From assembly GCA_002049455.2 (NCBI GenBank), contig KV918880.1, positions 124,001 through 188,000 on the forward strand: DNA of 64,000 bases, read 5' to 3'. Under the pieces are notes generated by a model. It did not search any database, was not told the origin of the DNA, and saw nothing but the letters and a program-made list of their open reading frames with translations. Each line of letters starts with the position of its first letter. The first letter of the stretch is position 1. This DNA is from Porphyra umbilicalis. Lineage: Eukaryota > Rhodophyta > Bangiophyceae > Bangiales > Bangiaceae. Both the position numbers and the translations under genes were made by a program. Below are positions 33,141-44,519 of this stretch, in pieces.

Positions 33141-34765
33141 TTATTGCTTGGCTACGGTCGCTCTCAGTACCCTGGTAATTGCACCAACGTTATCAATACC
33201 ACAAATGTCACATGTGGCCATGATCCATCCCTCCTGGTGTCCGATGACACGTACCTGTTTACAGGCTCTCAATTTCGCGGGTTTGTCTTGCCAAGGGCGC
33301 TCCCAGGCACTGTCATTAAGACAAGCCAAGATTGGCGTTGGCCGAGGCAGTTCCTCCGTGCAGCGCGCGTGTTCCTGCCAGACGATCTTCCGCAAACGCG
33401 GCAAGATCGCCTCGATGTTTTGTTCAATGAACTCCGTGCCAAGAATGCACGGGACTGACAAGTTGTCGGAAACGAGGAATCGGTCAAATAGACGTACACC
33501 TCCGGTGTCTACATACAGATGTATGGCATACTTCGTCACGAGATGGTTGTTGTTTTCATTTCGGATGCGCGGAAGCGTGGTCAACTTCTCGGCGTAAGCC
33601 ATCCAATTTGCAGTGAGAACACTAATTCGCACTATGTTGACCCGGCGCCCGTGTCCAGTACAAGGCGGCAGCTCCGCATCACACGCATGCATGGGCCAAG
33701 CGTGGCGGAGATCTCGTAGTGCCGTAAGGCACGGCGCAACAATCTTGTCACCGTACGCTTTCGCGTTCCGCCGGGCAACCCCAAGTCGGGCACGCGGCCT
33801 AGGCGTTTTTCGAGTCCTTGACGGCGTCGGCCGGATGCTCGATCTCATCTTCCTCGGCGTCACCGTCTGCAATGGCATGAACGCCAATAGTCGGTTGGCG
33901 ACGTTCGCGAGGGCGATACGGCTCGGCACACTGTGCGGCGAAGTGCTCCTGCATGTTACAGTTGTAACAGATGTCAGCCCGATTGGCTTGAGGGACTGCG
34001 GCCCGCGGGGGCGGCGGGGTGCGGACCGGTGTGAACGGTCGCTCCGTCGTCGTCCGTTGGTCCTGTGTCGCGTAAGCGACTTCGATCGTCGTTGGGCGGG
34101 TCACCTTGAGCTGCAAGCGCAGCTTGTTGGTGCCTTCCCAGTACATCTGGGCGGTAGCAACAGTCTCGGATAGAGTCCGATCCGGGAATTGGTCATTCAA
34201 GACCCGAACGTGCGCTTGCAAAAGGTCCGAAGGACCCGTTATGAAGACGTCCTTAACGTCTTGGATGTTGAACAAACCGTTCAGAAGATCGCGGCGACCA
34301 AATGCCGTGGGCGCCTCGTTGTCTTGTTGCTTCATCGTAATGATGTCTTGGAAGGCTTTAGCCATAGTTGCGTGTGTCGCATACTCCGAAAGAAGCCAGT
34401 TGACGGCATCTCCGTATGTACGGATGGCATAACGCTTACGTCCGAGAGTGCTGTTTTGCGCGCCGGAGAAGGCCATCTTGGCAATGCCGGCGAGTCGGAA
34501 GACCGTGAGCGGAAGGGCTTGACCGTGCGTCAGCCCAGCCGCGTCGCACGCGCGGCGGAAGGTCGTCAAGAACGTGAAGATGCCCAAGGGCAGGGCTCCC
34601 GTGAATGGTTTTTGCCAATGAAACGCTCCGTCTGAAAGTTTGTTGAGACGATGAGACCGTTGTGCCTCCTTGGGCGTATACGTCAGTTGACGGTGGATCA
34701 GGAAGTACGTGCTGTAGTCCAGGAGTGTCATGAAGTGGCTTTTAGCCGGGCGGATCACCTTGATT
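33141..34765 (-). pseudogene. G1 gag (capsid, zinc knuckle) and protease remnants
   Basis: Minus strand. A helical capsid-like part (AFHWQKPFTGALPLGIFTFL, NDQFPDRTLSETVATAQMYW) is followed by a CCHC knuckle (CYNCNMQEHFAAQC). Next come retropepsin features: a DTGAGS active-site signature and a flap/C-terminal part with CILGTEFIEQNIEAILP. This order is standard for gag-protease of LTR elements. It is a broken fossil. Confidence 0.75.
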
Positions 34766-34770
34766 CTATC

Positions 34771-35428
34771 TGTGACGGTCCGTCACGTGGTCCCCACACT
34801 CGGGGAACCAGATTCCCCGGAAATTTGCCCCACTACCATATATTTCAAATTGTTTCGTTGGCGACCCACTTGTGATCACCTCGTGGCTTACCAACCACAA
34901 CCGCAATCCCAATACTTCCCTGGGATTCGTAACCCCCCCGAGCGGGCCCCTACTTAAGGGCCTAATTTTGTGTAAACCCGACTTGGATTATCGACTTATG
35001 TTACTCCGCGCCCCTGACCCCGGGGCGCCGCGTGGGTGTCACGTTGCACCCTTCCCCCGCCTCTACTCAAGGCGGTATTCGAAGCTTCGGCCGTCCTCCG
35101 GGTTATGGGCCCCGTGGACCCTGTGGGGAGGGTTTTCCGAGGGTCCTTTGAGGGTGTCTGAGGAGGGTTTTCCGAGGGTCCGAGGGGAACGGACGAGATA
35201 AGAGGGCGAGGCCCGAGTGTCGCCTCGAGGCCTTCGACGCGGGCAAGTAAACTTCCGGTCACACAACTCGTGTTTGTCGCTCGGGGCGCCTTCCACCGGT
35301 CGACGCCGTGCGTGTGTGCTCTTTGGGGTTTTCTTCCGGGGCGGGTATTCCCCGACAGGAGTACCCGGCGACACAGTTTGGCTCGCCCTCCCCCCAACTG
35401 GGTGGGGTGGGCTGAGCGTGTTGTCGCA
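34771..35428 (+). repeat. G2 5' LTR
   Basis: 658 bp. It starts with a 15-bp palindrome (GTGACGGTCCGTCAC) and has a CTACTTAAGG box near 34951. A 36-bp unit (GGGTTTTCCGAGGGTCCTTT and 16 more bases) is present once plus a partial copy. Confidence 0.9.
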
Positions 35429-35430
35429 TT

Positions 35431-35448
35431 TGGTGGAGCAGCAGGGGA
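35431..35448 (+). other. G2 primer-binding-type site
   Basis: TGGTGGAGCAGCAGGGGA starts two bases after the LTR end. The identical 18-mer lies at the same position in G1 (53527-53544, minus), so both families probably use the same primer tRNA. Confidence 0.7.
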
Positions 35449-35590
35449 CGAAGGCAACTCAACCTTCCTCGGGGTGGTGGCGGTGCGCCATTCCGCCTCG
35501 GGGGGAACTTAGTTGGTCCTCCTCCCCTTGGTGCCCAGCGCTGCGGGCGGCGCCCCGCAACGCCAGGTTTGGCGGAGTCCGTCCGGGTCG

Positions 35591-35936
35591 ATGGCCGATG
35601 GAGTGGGGAATGGAGACCCCTCTGGTGTCGAGGTGCCTGGTGCCGGGGCGGATGAGACTTCCCCCCCCGAAGGCGGATCGTCGGTTGACGATCGGCACAC
35701 CAGTACAGGCACCACGGATGCGGGTGCCCGTGAGGCGCGGACTTTGTTCCAGTTCTTGCCCCGGGGCCTCGATCAGACTGGGACTCGCCCCCCGGCAGGC
35801 GCCCCCTCGGGTAGTACTCACCCCGAGGCGGTCCTGTCAGGTGCTGGCACTCATTTCGGCGTAGGACAGCTGCCCGACGTTACCACGTGGGGCGGTGGGT
35901 CTGTGCCACCACCGGCACGGAAGCCTGCGGGTTAGA
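35591..35936 (+). CDS. Short G2 reading frame, unknown
   Basis: An ATG-started frame of about 114 codons after the leader, rich in Gly, Ser, Thr and Pro (GVEVPGAGADETSPPEGGSS, FQFLPRGLDQTGTRPP). Its position is that of gag, but no gag motif is seen. Its 3' end lies at the junction with the Harbinger-like insertion. Confidence 0.4.
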
Positions 35937-36114
35937 GCATTCCCACCAATGTCGGGCCAACGCCATATTGGGCACACGTTGCAGAAACGTGTCTCAAGTT
36001 CGCCGTTGGCCAGTTCTCGGGGCGGGTATCAATGTCGAACGTGCACGCGGCGTTGCCAACCGACGTCAACCGAGTTAAAACGCGAATGTACTTGCGTCCG
36101 ATTCGGGGTCCGAG

Positions 36115-36185
36115 CCGTTGGCCCCGGGGCCAACGAGTTGCCAACGGAGCCTCCGTTGGCAACTCGTTGGCCCTGGGGCCAACGG
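36115..36185. repeat. Nested GTTGGC/GCCAAC palindrome in Harbinger-like element 2
   Basis: Almost identical to 26623-26693. GTTGGC clusters recur near the right end (about 40885-40915). Conservation of this structure in both copies suggests a functional site for transposition or replication. Confidence 0.8.
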
Positions 36186-36599
36186 GTCCTGTGCTCTGAT
36201 TGGTCCATCGCGGTTTCACGGGGTTAAATGAGTGACATGTGGCACTTCATATTGGCCTCAGATTGTCAGATTTATCATACTTTTGTTTCGACGGCTACCC
36301 ACGGATGGAATATGATACCTCTCGGAACTGGGCGGCCCCGTGTCAGCTCGGCCCCAGGGTCGCGATTGTTGATGCTTGTCACGTACCCATCGTGTGGTGG
36401 CGCCTCACCGAACGCTCTTTGGGGCAGGCCCGATTCCACTGACAGTGGTAAAATAGGAGGATCTGAGCGACTAAGGGGGCACACGCGGCGGGGCCGGGCA
36501 AGCCGGGCCGCGTCAGACACTCTTCAGGCCTCGAGGCGGCCGCTCCGGGCGCCACGCGAGCACGCGTCGCCAGCGCGGGTGCGCTCCCCACCCCCCCCC

Positions 36600-38750
36600 C
36601 CCTAGAACCGCGGTGGCGGTGCCCGCCGATGGTCCTGTGACGGTGGCGGCGGCCGACGACGGTCCCATCGGCCACCCGCCCCGCCGCAACCACCGCCCCA
36701 GCAACCCCCTGCGCCGTCGGCCGCCGCCCCCGCCCCGCTCATCGCCGCCCCCGCCGCCCCCGCCGCCCCTACCGACGTCGGCAGCGGCCCCCTCGGCCCC
36801 CGCCGCCAGCACGTCCGTCGGCCGCCGCCGCCCCCTGTGCCGCCGCCGCCGCCGCCCCTCCCGCCGCCCCCGCTCCCGACAACGTCGTGAGCCGCCCTCC
36901 CCGCCCCCGAAAACGTCGTGCGCCGCCCTCCCCGCCGCCTCCACCCCCGCCGCCGTCGGCCGCCGCCGCCGCCCCCGCCGTCGCCGTCATCGGCAGCCGC
37001 CGCCCGCCCCGCCCCCGCCACCATATGCCGCCCGCGCCCCTGCCCCCCGCCCGCCGCCCCGCCGCCGGTGCCCCCGCTTCCGTCGCAGTCAGCCGCCGTC
37101 CACCCCGACGCTCCCGCCGCCGTCCGTCGCCACTTCTCCAGCCGCCGCCGCGGCCGTCCCGCCGTGATTGGTCGCCCCCACCGCTCCAGCACTCGACGCC
37201 GTCGGCCACCGCCGCCCCCGCCGACGGCCCCCCTGCCCCCGCCGCCGTCTGCCGCCCCCGCCTCCGCCACCGGCGCCCCGGCCCCCGCCCCCGCCGTCCG
37301 CCGCAACCCTCCCCGCCACTCCGCCGCCGCCCCCGCCCCGACCGCTGTCAGCCGCCGCCGCCACCCCCGTCGCCGGTGTCGTCTGCCGCTGCCGCCCCCG
37401 CTCCTGCCGTCGACCGCGCCACCGGCGCCCCCGCCCCAGCCGCCATCGGCCGCGACACCGCCAGCTGCCCCCGCCCCCCTCCCCGCCGCCCCAGCCGCCG
37501 TCCGCCACCAGCCCCCCCGCCGCTGCGACCCCCGCAGCCGCCGACGCCGTCGGCCGCCGTCCCCCGCGCCCCTGCCGCCGTCTGCCGCCCCCCCGCCCGC
37601 CGCCGCCGCCACCGCCCCCGCTGCCGACGCCCGCCGCCGTACCTGCCGCCCCGGCCGCCGCAGGCCGCCGCCTCGCCCGCGTCTTCTGCCCTTGTCCTCT
37701 CAGCACCCGCACGGGCCCCCGCGCGCTGACATGTGCCGCTGCCCCAGCCGCGGCCGCCGCCGCCCCCCCGCCGTCTGCTGCCGCCGCCGCCCCTCCCGCC
37801 GCCGCCGCCCCCGTTGCCGTCGGCTTCCGTCGCCCTCGCCGTCCCCGCCAACGCTCCAGCCCCTGCCGCCCACCCCGCCGCCTCCCCCCCCGCCGCCGTC
37901 AGCTGCCGCCTCCCTAGCCGCCCCCGCTGCCGCCCCCACCGCCCCCGCCGCCGCCCTCCCCGCCCCCGCCGCGCTCGACGCGGTCGCCTGCGTCTCGCAC
38001 ATTCCTCGCCGCCGTCGGCGCCGCCCGCCGACCTCGTCGCTGTCAACCGCCGCCTCGGCCGTCGTCGCCCCTCACGCAGGCGCCCACGGGCGTCGTCGCT
38101 CCCGCGGACCGCCGGCATCTCCCCCGCCGACAGTCGCCCAGTCCCACCGCCGCCCCCGCCTCTGCCCGCACCTCGGCAGTCGGCGCCCGCCAGCCCCTCA
38201 ATCGCCACCCCCGCCACCGCCCCAACCGACTGTCGCCCCGCTTGGCGCCGTCTCCGCCGCCTCGACGCCTGTCGCCGCCGCCGCAGCCGCCCCCCTGACC
38301 GCCACCGCCGACCGCCGCCCCCGAAGTCGCCGCCGCCGCTGAAGCAAACCGCCGACCACGGCCACCGCGTTCGCCCCCTCCGTTGCCCCCGTCGTCGCGA
38401 CCCTCCGCGCCGCTGAAGACGGCCGCTTAAGCCGCCGCCGACCGTCGGCCCCCGCGCCGCCCATGCCCCTCTTGGCATCGACATCGCTGGCCGCCCCTGC
38501 TTTCGCCCCCCCCGCCGCTGCCGCCGGCAAACTCCCCAGCCGCCGCCGCAGCCCGCTGCCGCCCCCTGCCTTGTCGTCGCCGTCCGCCGTCCCCGCCGCC
38601 GCCTCCCCAGCAGTCGCCGCCCCCGCCGACCGCCGACCCCGCTCCCGGTCTCGCTCCCGCCGTCGCCGCCGCCGCCGCCACCGCCGCTGACCGCCGCCTC
38701 CGCCGTGGCCGCCCCCGCAGCCGCCCGCACCGAGCGCCACCCCCTCTCCT
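36600..38750. repeat. GC-rich minisatellite inside Harbinger-like element 2
   Basis: A degenerate (CCGCCGCCCCCGCC)-type array of about 2.1 kb. Long open frames on both strands here are composition artefacts. Confidence 0.75.
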
Positions 38751-41014
38751 GCCCTCCACGGGCAGCCAGCGACTGCCGCCGCTGACACAGCAGCCACCGA
38801 CCGCGGGCTACCGCCGCGCTCCCGCCGCCTCATCTTTCACCGCCTTTGTCCCCACCGCCCTGCCGCCGTCCACCGGAACCACACCCATCCCCAGCCCCTC
38901 TCCTCCCTCGCTTCTGCCGCGCAGCAACACTGGCGACTGTCCCCAGACGGCGGCACCAGCTAGCCCCGCCGCTGCTGTCCCCCCTCCCGCGCTCGGCGGA
39001 TGTGCCAGCGTCATGAGCATCGCCGTGCGCGCGGTGGCCGCTGAGCCTTGTACCTGCGAGCTTTGTTCTTGGACTTCGTCCTATTTTTGTCTCCCCCAGA
39101 AGCTCGTCGCGTCGCTCTAACCTACGGCCTCTCAGCCATCTGGCCGAAACTATGGGGTTTCAATCGGGTGTGCCGCCTCCCCTTCTGCGACGCGGGGGTA
39201 CTCTCCCAGCGCGTCTGGGGCGGCGCCGTCGAGACCGGCGGTGCACAAGCGCAATGCAGCCGCGTATGCCAGCAGCGCCGCGGTGCGTGGGGGGGGAGGG
39301 GGGGGCGGCGAGCGTGCACCACCGGCCGGCCGTCCTCAACTCCGTGCTGTGGCTGCCGACGTAGCGGCGGCCGCATCGACCAGCAGCGGCGCCCCCCACG
39401 CCACACTTGTACTTTGAAAAACCCCACCGCACAGCTCGAGCTTGCGCCATAGAATTACTCTTTTTACAATTTTCGTCGATGTGAGCACGAATATCTGCGC
39501 CAGAAGCATCGGTCTTGGCCAATGACTGGGCCAGAAACCAGCAGAGCACCAATCAAATCATTTTCTGCAGCAAGTGCGCAACAGGGCAAGTTGTGGAGAA
39601 GAGGTTAAGACCGGCAGCCACCGTGGGGAGAAGGCCGGCGGCTGCTGTGGGGAGAAGTGGGTGTGTAACAAAGCCGAACAGGTGGTTGCGCCCACCGTGG
39701 GCGGCCGCAGACCCCTGCGCCCGGCGCTCTGCGCTGGGCGGTGGCCGCCTGTAGTGACTGCACTGACTGCAGGCGGCAACCGCACGGCGCGGAGCGCGGA
39801 GCGTAGGGGTCTGCGGCAGCCTGGCGGTGGCTACGGGGTGGACCCCGGCCTCCGAGACGTTTCGATGCAGTTGCGGAGAATAGGTGAGGGACATGGGGCG
39901 ACGGACGCGTGGGGCGGGTCGGGGGACGGTACAGGCAGACTAGGGCGGAGGATGCGCTCATCGTCTCCAGGAAAGCCCTTTTTTCTGCAGACAACTGTCA
40001 GCGGCGCTCAGGCGGAGGTGGGGCAGTGGGGTACTGTTCGAGGTGGGACAGGTGTGGGGGGTTGGTCTTGCGGCAGTGGCGTCGCGGGGGATGCGGTCGG
40101 GGTGGGGCTTGAGGTGGGGCTGGGTTGACGATCTTCTCCGAGCGTGTAGTCAGCAATAATACTCGACAGGACAGCACGCAAAAGCCATCGTCAACGTTGA
40201 TGCACGGGTATTGCAGTGCACGGGTTGACAGTGAGCATGCTGCCTGAGATGTCAATGTGTCATGTTCCGCAGCTGTCGGCCGCGCCCACCACAGCAGGGG
40301 GCAACAACACTGGGGCACAAGCACGCACTCAGAAGTGCCTATATCGCTGTCGCTGCCCTGTATTGACCCTTTCTGGACAAGCCTTGGCCCTTTTGGGACG
40401 TCACAGCCCGAAGACCGAGCTTGCCAGCGCCTTCGAAACCGCCTTAGTCAGCCGAATGTGGAGCGCGCACGGTAGGAGCGACACGCAGCTGGCTCTTGGG
40501 CCACTCGTTTACCCAAATCGGCAGGCCACTGTGGCCGCAGGTGACCATTCGACCGACATGACTCAGCCTCTAAGGCCTTGCACGACGTGAGGGGGTGCGA
40601 CCGCAACACACGTCACGCACTCGAGCGGATTCGATCCAGATTGGTACCGAAAGGCCTCCACGTGTCTGGCTAGACTGCCTTGATTTGGGCGCTTTGGGCT
40701 CCGTTCACACGCTTTCCGTGACATGTTCGGCACGAATTCGACGGACTCCTCTTCATTTCGATACTTGCGACGACGCTGATACGTGTCTTTCGTTGGCAAC
40801 CACCGACTGCGGCCAACAACGCCGAGGCCAACGGCGCTCAGATCTTCGAAAGGTAGCCCACTCTATTTCACCCATTACATTGCCCGTTGGCAACGCGTTG
40901 GCCCGTTGGCAACTGACCACTCGCAGGGCCACACGTAGCGGTTTCATTTCACCGTTTCAGACGGTTGGCCCGACATTGGTGGGAATGCTCTTAGTACGGG
41001 CAGAGGCATACCAC

Positions 41015-41863
41015 CAGGGATTGATGGAATCTGAGATTTTGTAAGTACTCCGATACAATCTATCGAAATACATAATGATTGCATACCGGGCTCATGCCAA
41101 TAGCGAAAACTCATTTACGGAATAGATAAGAATTTGTGGAGGAGATCACGAGTCATATCGGATTGAGCATTTGCAACGATCTAGGATAAAATCCGATCGT
41201 GACATTCGATAAGATCGCAACTCTCCAGGCATCGCGAGCGGGACGGAGAACAAAGAAAGATCGGCCGGAGAGGCGACTGCTCTGGTTCTGTCGCCATCTG
41301 GTGCCGTCGACAGGACTGTCAGAAACGCGTGTGCTGGAGGCTCGAACCAGTTCTCGCTGGTTCCATTTCAGAGCGTCGCATCAGCAGTCGAGATACGTAT
41401 TGCAGTCTTATCAATTCTGGAGCATGGGAGCAAGTGCAACCTGCAGTCCGCACAACTGCTGATTTACCGAGAGCTCGTATCCAGCCCAATGCCTGACGGC
41501 CGTGCATCTGTTCAGCACAGTTCTTCTCGTCGGGATCGGCTACAGTTCAGGAGACTGCACTAAGTGTGCTTACAAGAATGGGACAGGTGGCTTGTTTGAC
41601 GATTCGATTGCACACCTGTAGATGAATCTCTAGGCGCCACAGCCGCTATCGTGTTCACCGATATTCTTACCGGATAAAGCGAAGTGTCCCAAGTCCGATC
41701 TGAGTACTGTCTATTCTGGCACGAGGGCTCCGATAAGGACGGCTCTACTCTTCTTCTTCCGAGTTGAGTAGATTACGAGCTTCCAGCCTCAGCCCATATC
41801 CAGGATGGATACGAGTATCTTGTGCGGATATATCCTCCAAGGATTTATCCTCACCAACCCCTG
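41015..41863. mobile_element. 849-bp non-autonomous hAT element
   Basis: The left end is CAGGGATTGATGGAATCT and the right end is GATTTATCCTCACCAACCCCTG. The perfect 8-bp duplication is CATACCAC (41007-41014 and 41864-41871). The first 460 and last 300 bp resemble the ends of the large hAT at 44061-52290 at about 80% identity, so it is a deletion derivative of a related subfamily. It lies inside G2. No coding. Confidence 0.9.
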
Positions 41864-41871
41864 CATACCAC

Positions 41872-43113
41872 ACCCCCACCACCTCCAGCACCCACTGGGT
41901 AGCGAGGATGGCCGCCGCCGGGGTAGACTCCAGTGCCAAAGTAGGCCACTATGCGCGGCATCCGGGCCGGGAACCCGAAGGGCACCTCCATGGCCGACCA
42001 CCAGGACGGCGTCGGGACGTAGTATACCCGCCGCGCCGAGGTGTGGACCTGGGTGCTCTCTACTTGAGAGGCCCGCACCAGGATGCCCGACGCCTCCCGC
42101 ACCCGGCGCTCGGTGCGGGCGTCCTGGTGGTGAAAGTGAGGATCCCCCTCCCCCAAGTACGGGGGGGAGGGGCCCGCCCACTCCCACGCCACGACGGGCG
42201 GCACGTCGTCGGCAGTGGCCCCGTCCATGACGTTGGACAGGCGCACGGCCACGCGCTCCACCCACGGCGCGTCCCCCGCCTCTTGTAGGGCGGGGAGGTC
42301 GGTCGCCACCCCGGCAGGCAGTTCGTACTGCACGGGGTGGCGCGCCAGCCAGCGCTGCCAAGCCGGGCCCTGCTTCGACAGCGGGATCTCGGAGTAAAGC
42401 GTCCGCAAGCGGCACACCCCCATCTGACTGGGGGCTGCCGGGGGCGTCCACTGGACCAACGCCCCCGGCCCCGCAAGCCCCGCCTCCTCCACTGCCGGGA
42501 GGCGCCCCTGGCGCGGCACCGGCGGGGGGGACTCCTGCTCCATGGGGTCATCCCCCGCCTCGCCCGGCGCCGCCTCAGCCGCCGGGGGAGTGCCCGGCCG
42601 GCTGGGCGGCTGCGGCACGCGCGCCGCCGCCGTGCGGCGCCCGGCCGCGTCCTCGCCAGCAGACCGCGTCGCCGCACTCGACGCGCGGGAGGCCGACGCC
42701 GACCCCGCCGTCGACTTGGACCGGCGGGGGGGCGGCGGCGGTTGAGGCGCTTGACTCCCCGCCGCCTAGGACTCCCGGCTCGGGGGCGCGCCGTTGGCCT
42801 GGCGCGACCGGTGGGCTGCCTTGCCCCTGGACGCCGCCACGGCCGCGCCACTTGACTTGATGGCGCCTGCCGGCGTCACAGGTGCAGACGCCGCCGCCGC
42901 GCAAGCCCGCGGGGTGGCCGCCGTCGAGCCCTTGGCCCTGGGGGCGCCCGTACTGCCCGACGCCCCGCCCACCCGCGGGGACCCCGCCGCAGGGCTTCCC
43001 GACTTGGCCGTAGCCGACGCCGGCGTCCCACTCGGCGCCGGCGTGGCGCGCCCCGCACTTGGGGAAGCCATCTCCTCGGTCGGCGCCACTGCCGTCGACC
43101 ACGAGGAAGCCAT
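41872..43113 (-). pseudogene. Reverse-strand open region inside LTR element G2
   Basis: The minus strand is open with protein-like sequence. The N-terminal part (MASSWSTAVAPTEEMASPSA) is Ala/Ser/Pro-rich and low complexity. The C-terminal part is globular (WQRWLARHPVQYELPAGVAT, VPPVVAWEWAGPSPPYLGEG, RRVYYVPTPSWWSAMEVPFG). It runs opposite to the element, between its interior and the purine tract. Antisense reading frames at this position are known in some LTR families; a captured host fragment is the alternative. Family unknown. Broken about once. Confidence 0.45.
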
Positions 43114-43721
43114 AGCCGCCGCGCCCGGGTAGGGGGGACGGCGAGGGGGATGGAAATGGGGAGGGGGGCGCCCTGCGCTCAGAGGGACGAGGGGGGGCTC
43201 TAAACTCGAGTAGCGGTGGGGGGGAACGGTGACGGTCGGTAGTGGACGGCCTCCCCGTCTGTACCCCGCCTACCCTCTTTTTGAGAGCCCCTGCGTGCGG
43301 ACAGGGGCCCGTACCCCGGGCCCCCTCAGCCCCCGCCTCGCGGGCCACCCCCCCTGGATGACTCTTCACAGGGGGGGGGCCCGCAAGACAGCCCCCCAGG
43401 TGGGAGGGCGGGGGAAGGTGCCATACTGGGCACCCCCCTGTTGGCCCACCGGGCACGGTTATCGGGCCCGCCCCGGACACGCGGCCGCACCCCTAGCCCC
43501 CGCGGCCGTGTTCACCGTACGGCAACGGCGCGTACCCCCTTGCCCCGGCGGGGGCGCCTTCACGATCCGGGGCGGCCCCCGCTGGCGAGGACCGGGGCAG
43601 CACCCGGGCCCCACACTGGGGAGCCCGGCGGCTACCCGTCCTGGCCCGCCCGCCACACTCGTGCGGGCCCGCCCCCCTGGCTATGGGCCGCGGGGACAGC
43701 GACCCCTGTAGAAGGGGGAAA
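43114..43721. other. G2 pre-LTR non-coding stretch and purine tract
   Basis: GC-rich with G and C runs. It ends in GAAGGGGGAAA (43711-43721), the polypurine tract directly before the 3' LTR at 43722. No gene. Confidence 0.6.
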
Positions 43722-44060
43722 TGTGACGGTCCGTCACATGGCCCCCACACTCGGGGAACCAGATTCCCCGGAAATATGCCCCACTGCCACATATTTCAAA
43801 TTGTTCCGTTGGCGACCCACTTGTGATCACCTCGTGGCTCACCAACCACAACCGCAATCCCAATACTTCCCTGGGATTCGTAACCCCCCCGAGCGGGCCC
43901 CTACTTAAGGACCTAATTTTGTGTAAACCCGACTTGGATTATCGACTTATGTTACTCCGCGCCCCTGACCCCGGGGCGCCGCGAGGGTGTCACGTTGCAC
44001 CCTTCCCCCGCCTCTACTCAAGGCGGTATTCGAAGCTTCGGCCGTCCTCCGGGTTATGAG
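43722..44060 (+). repeat. G2 3' LTR, first part
   Basis: Matches 34771-35110 of the 5' LTR. It is interrupted at GTTATGAG by the hAT insertion. Confidence 0.9.
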
Positions 44061-44519
44061 CAGGGATTGGTGGAATCCGGAATTTCTTCGGTACTCCGAT
44101 ACAATCCGTGTCAAAGAACGTGGATTGCATACAGGGCTCATGTCAACAGCGAGAACTCAAATACGGATTAGGTGAGAATTTCTTGAGGAGATCACTAGTC
44201 ATATCGGATTCGGCACATGCAATGATCTGCGATCAAATCCGATTGCGATATTCGATAAGATCGCAAAATTTCTTTGCATCGCGCATGGGACATGGAACCG
44301 AATAAGAACGGCCCGAGAGGCGATTGCCCTGGTGCTCTCACCAGCTGGTGCACGCGGCGGGACTGTCACAGAAATGTGTGCTGATGGCCGACACCAGACC
44401 TCGCTGGCCCCATTTTGGAGCGGCTCACCAGCGGTCGAGATACGTAACTGGCTCAGCACACGATCTGGGCCAGGTCGTCCAGTGGCACTTCGCGACCGTG
44501 CCCGCATGGTGGTTTAACC

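Larger units (their letters stand above)
23766..33204. repeat. Large imperfect palindrome split by a Harbinger-like element
   Basis: The left arm (23766 to about 25525) is repeated in reverse complement by about 26135-26438 plus 31905-33090. The Harbinger-like element lies inside the right arm. The outer 300 bp of the arms are about 99% alike by eye, while the inner parts are nearer 85%. Both arms encode the start of the same unknown protein. Bases 33091-33204 extend the right arm with sequence found again, in opposite orientation, at 53547-53660, but missing left of 23766 where copia sits. Two readings are possible: two diverged copies of one repeat lying head to head, or an LTR-like repeat with inverted halves. 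An assembly artefact cannot be excluded. Confidence 0.7.
35935..40990. mobile_element. PIF/Harbinger-like element 2, non-autonomous
   Basis: Same ends as element 1 (GAGCATTCCCACCAATGTCG and complement), flanked by TTA (35932-35934 and 40991-40993). It is 5,056 bp long and inserted in G2. The left 570 bp and right 1.6 kb match element 1. The middle is a GC-rich minisatellite (36600-38750) without the gene-like stretch of element 1. No transposase is seen. It is a sibling mobilised in trans. Confidence 0.82.

Noticed and set aside
34771-35428. A solo LTR inserted in the G1 gag
   Set aside because: The flanks of this LTR alone do not match. The CTATC duplication is found only when the right boundary is 52652, so it is the 5' LTR of a full element.
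36918-38342. Long open frames on both strands (up to 474 codons)
   Set aside because: Same minisatellite type in the second Harbinger-like element; no domain or conserved composition.
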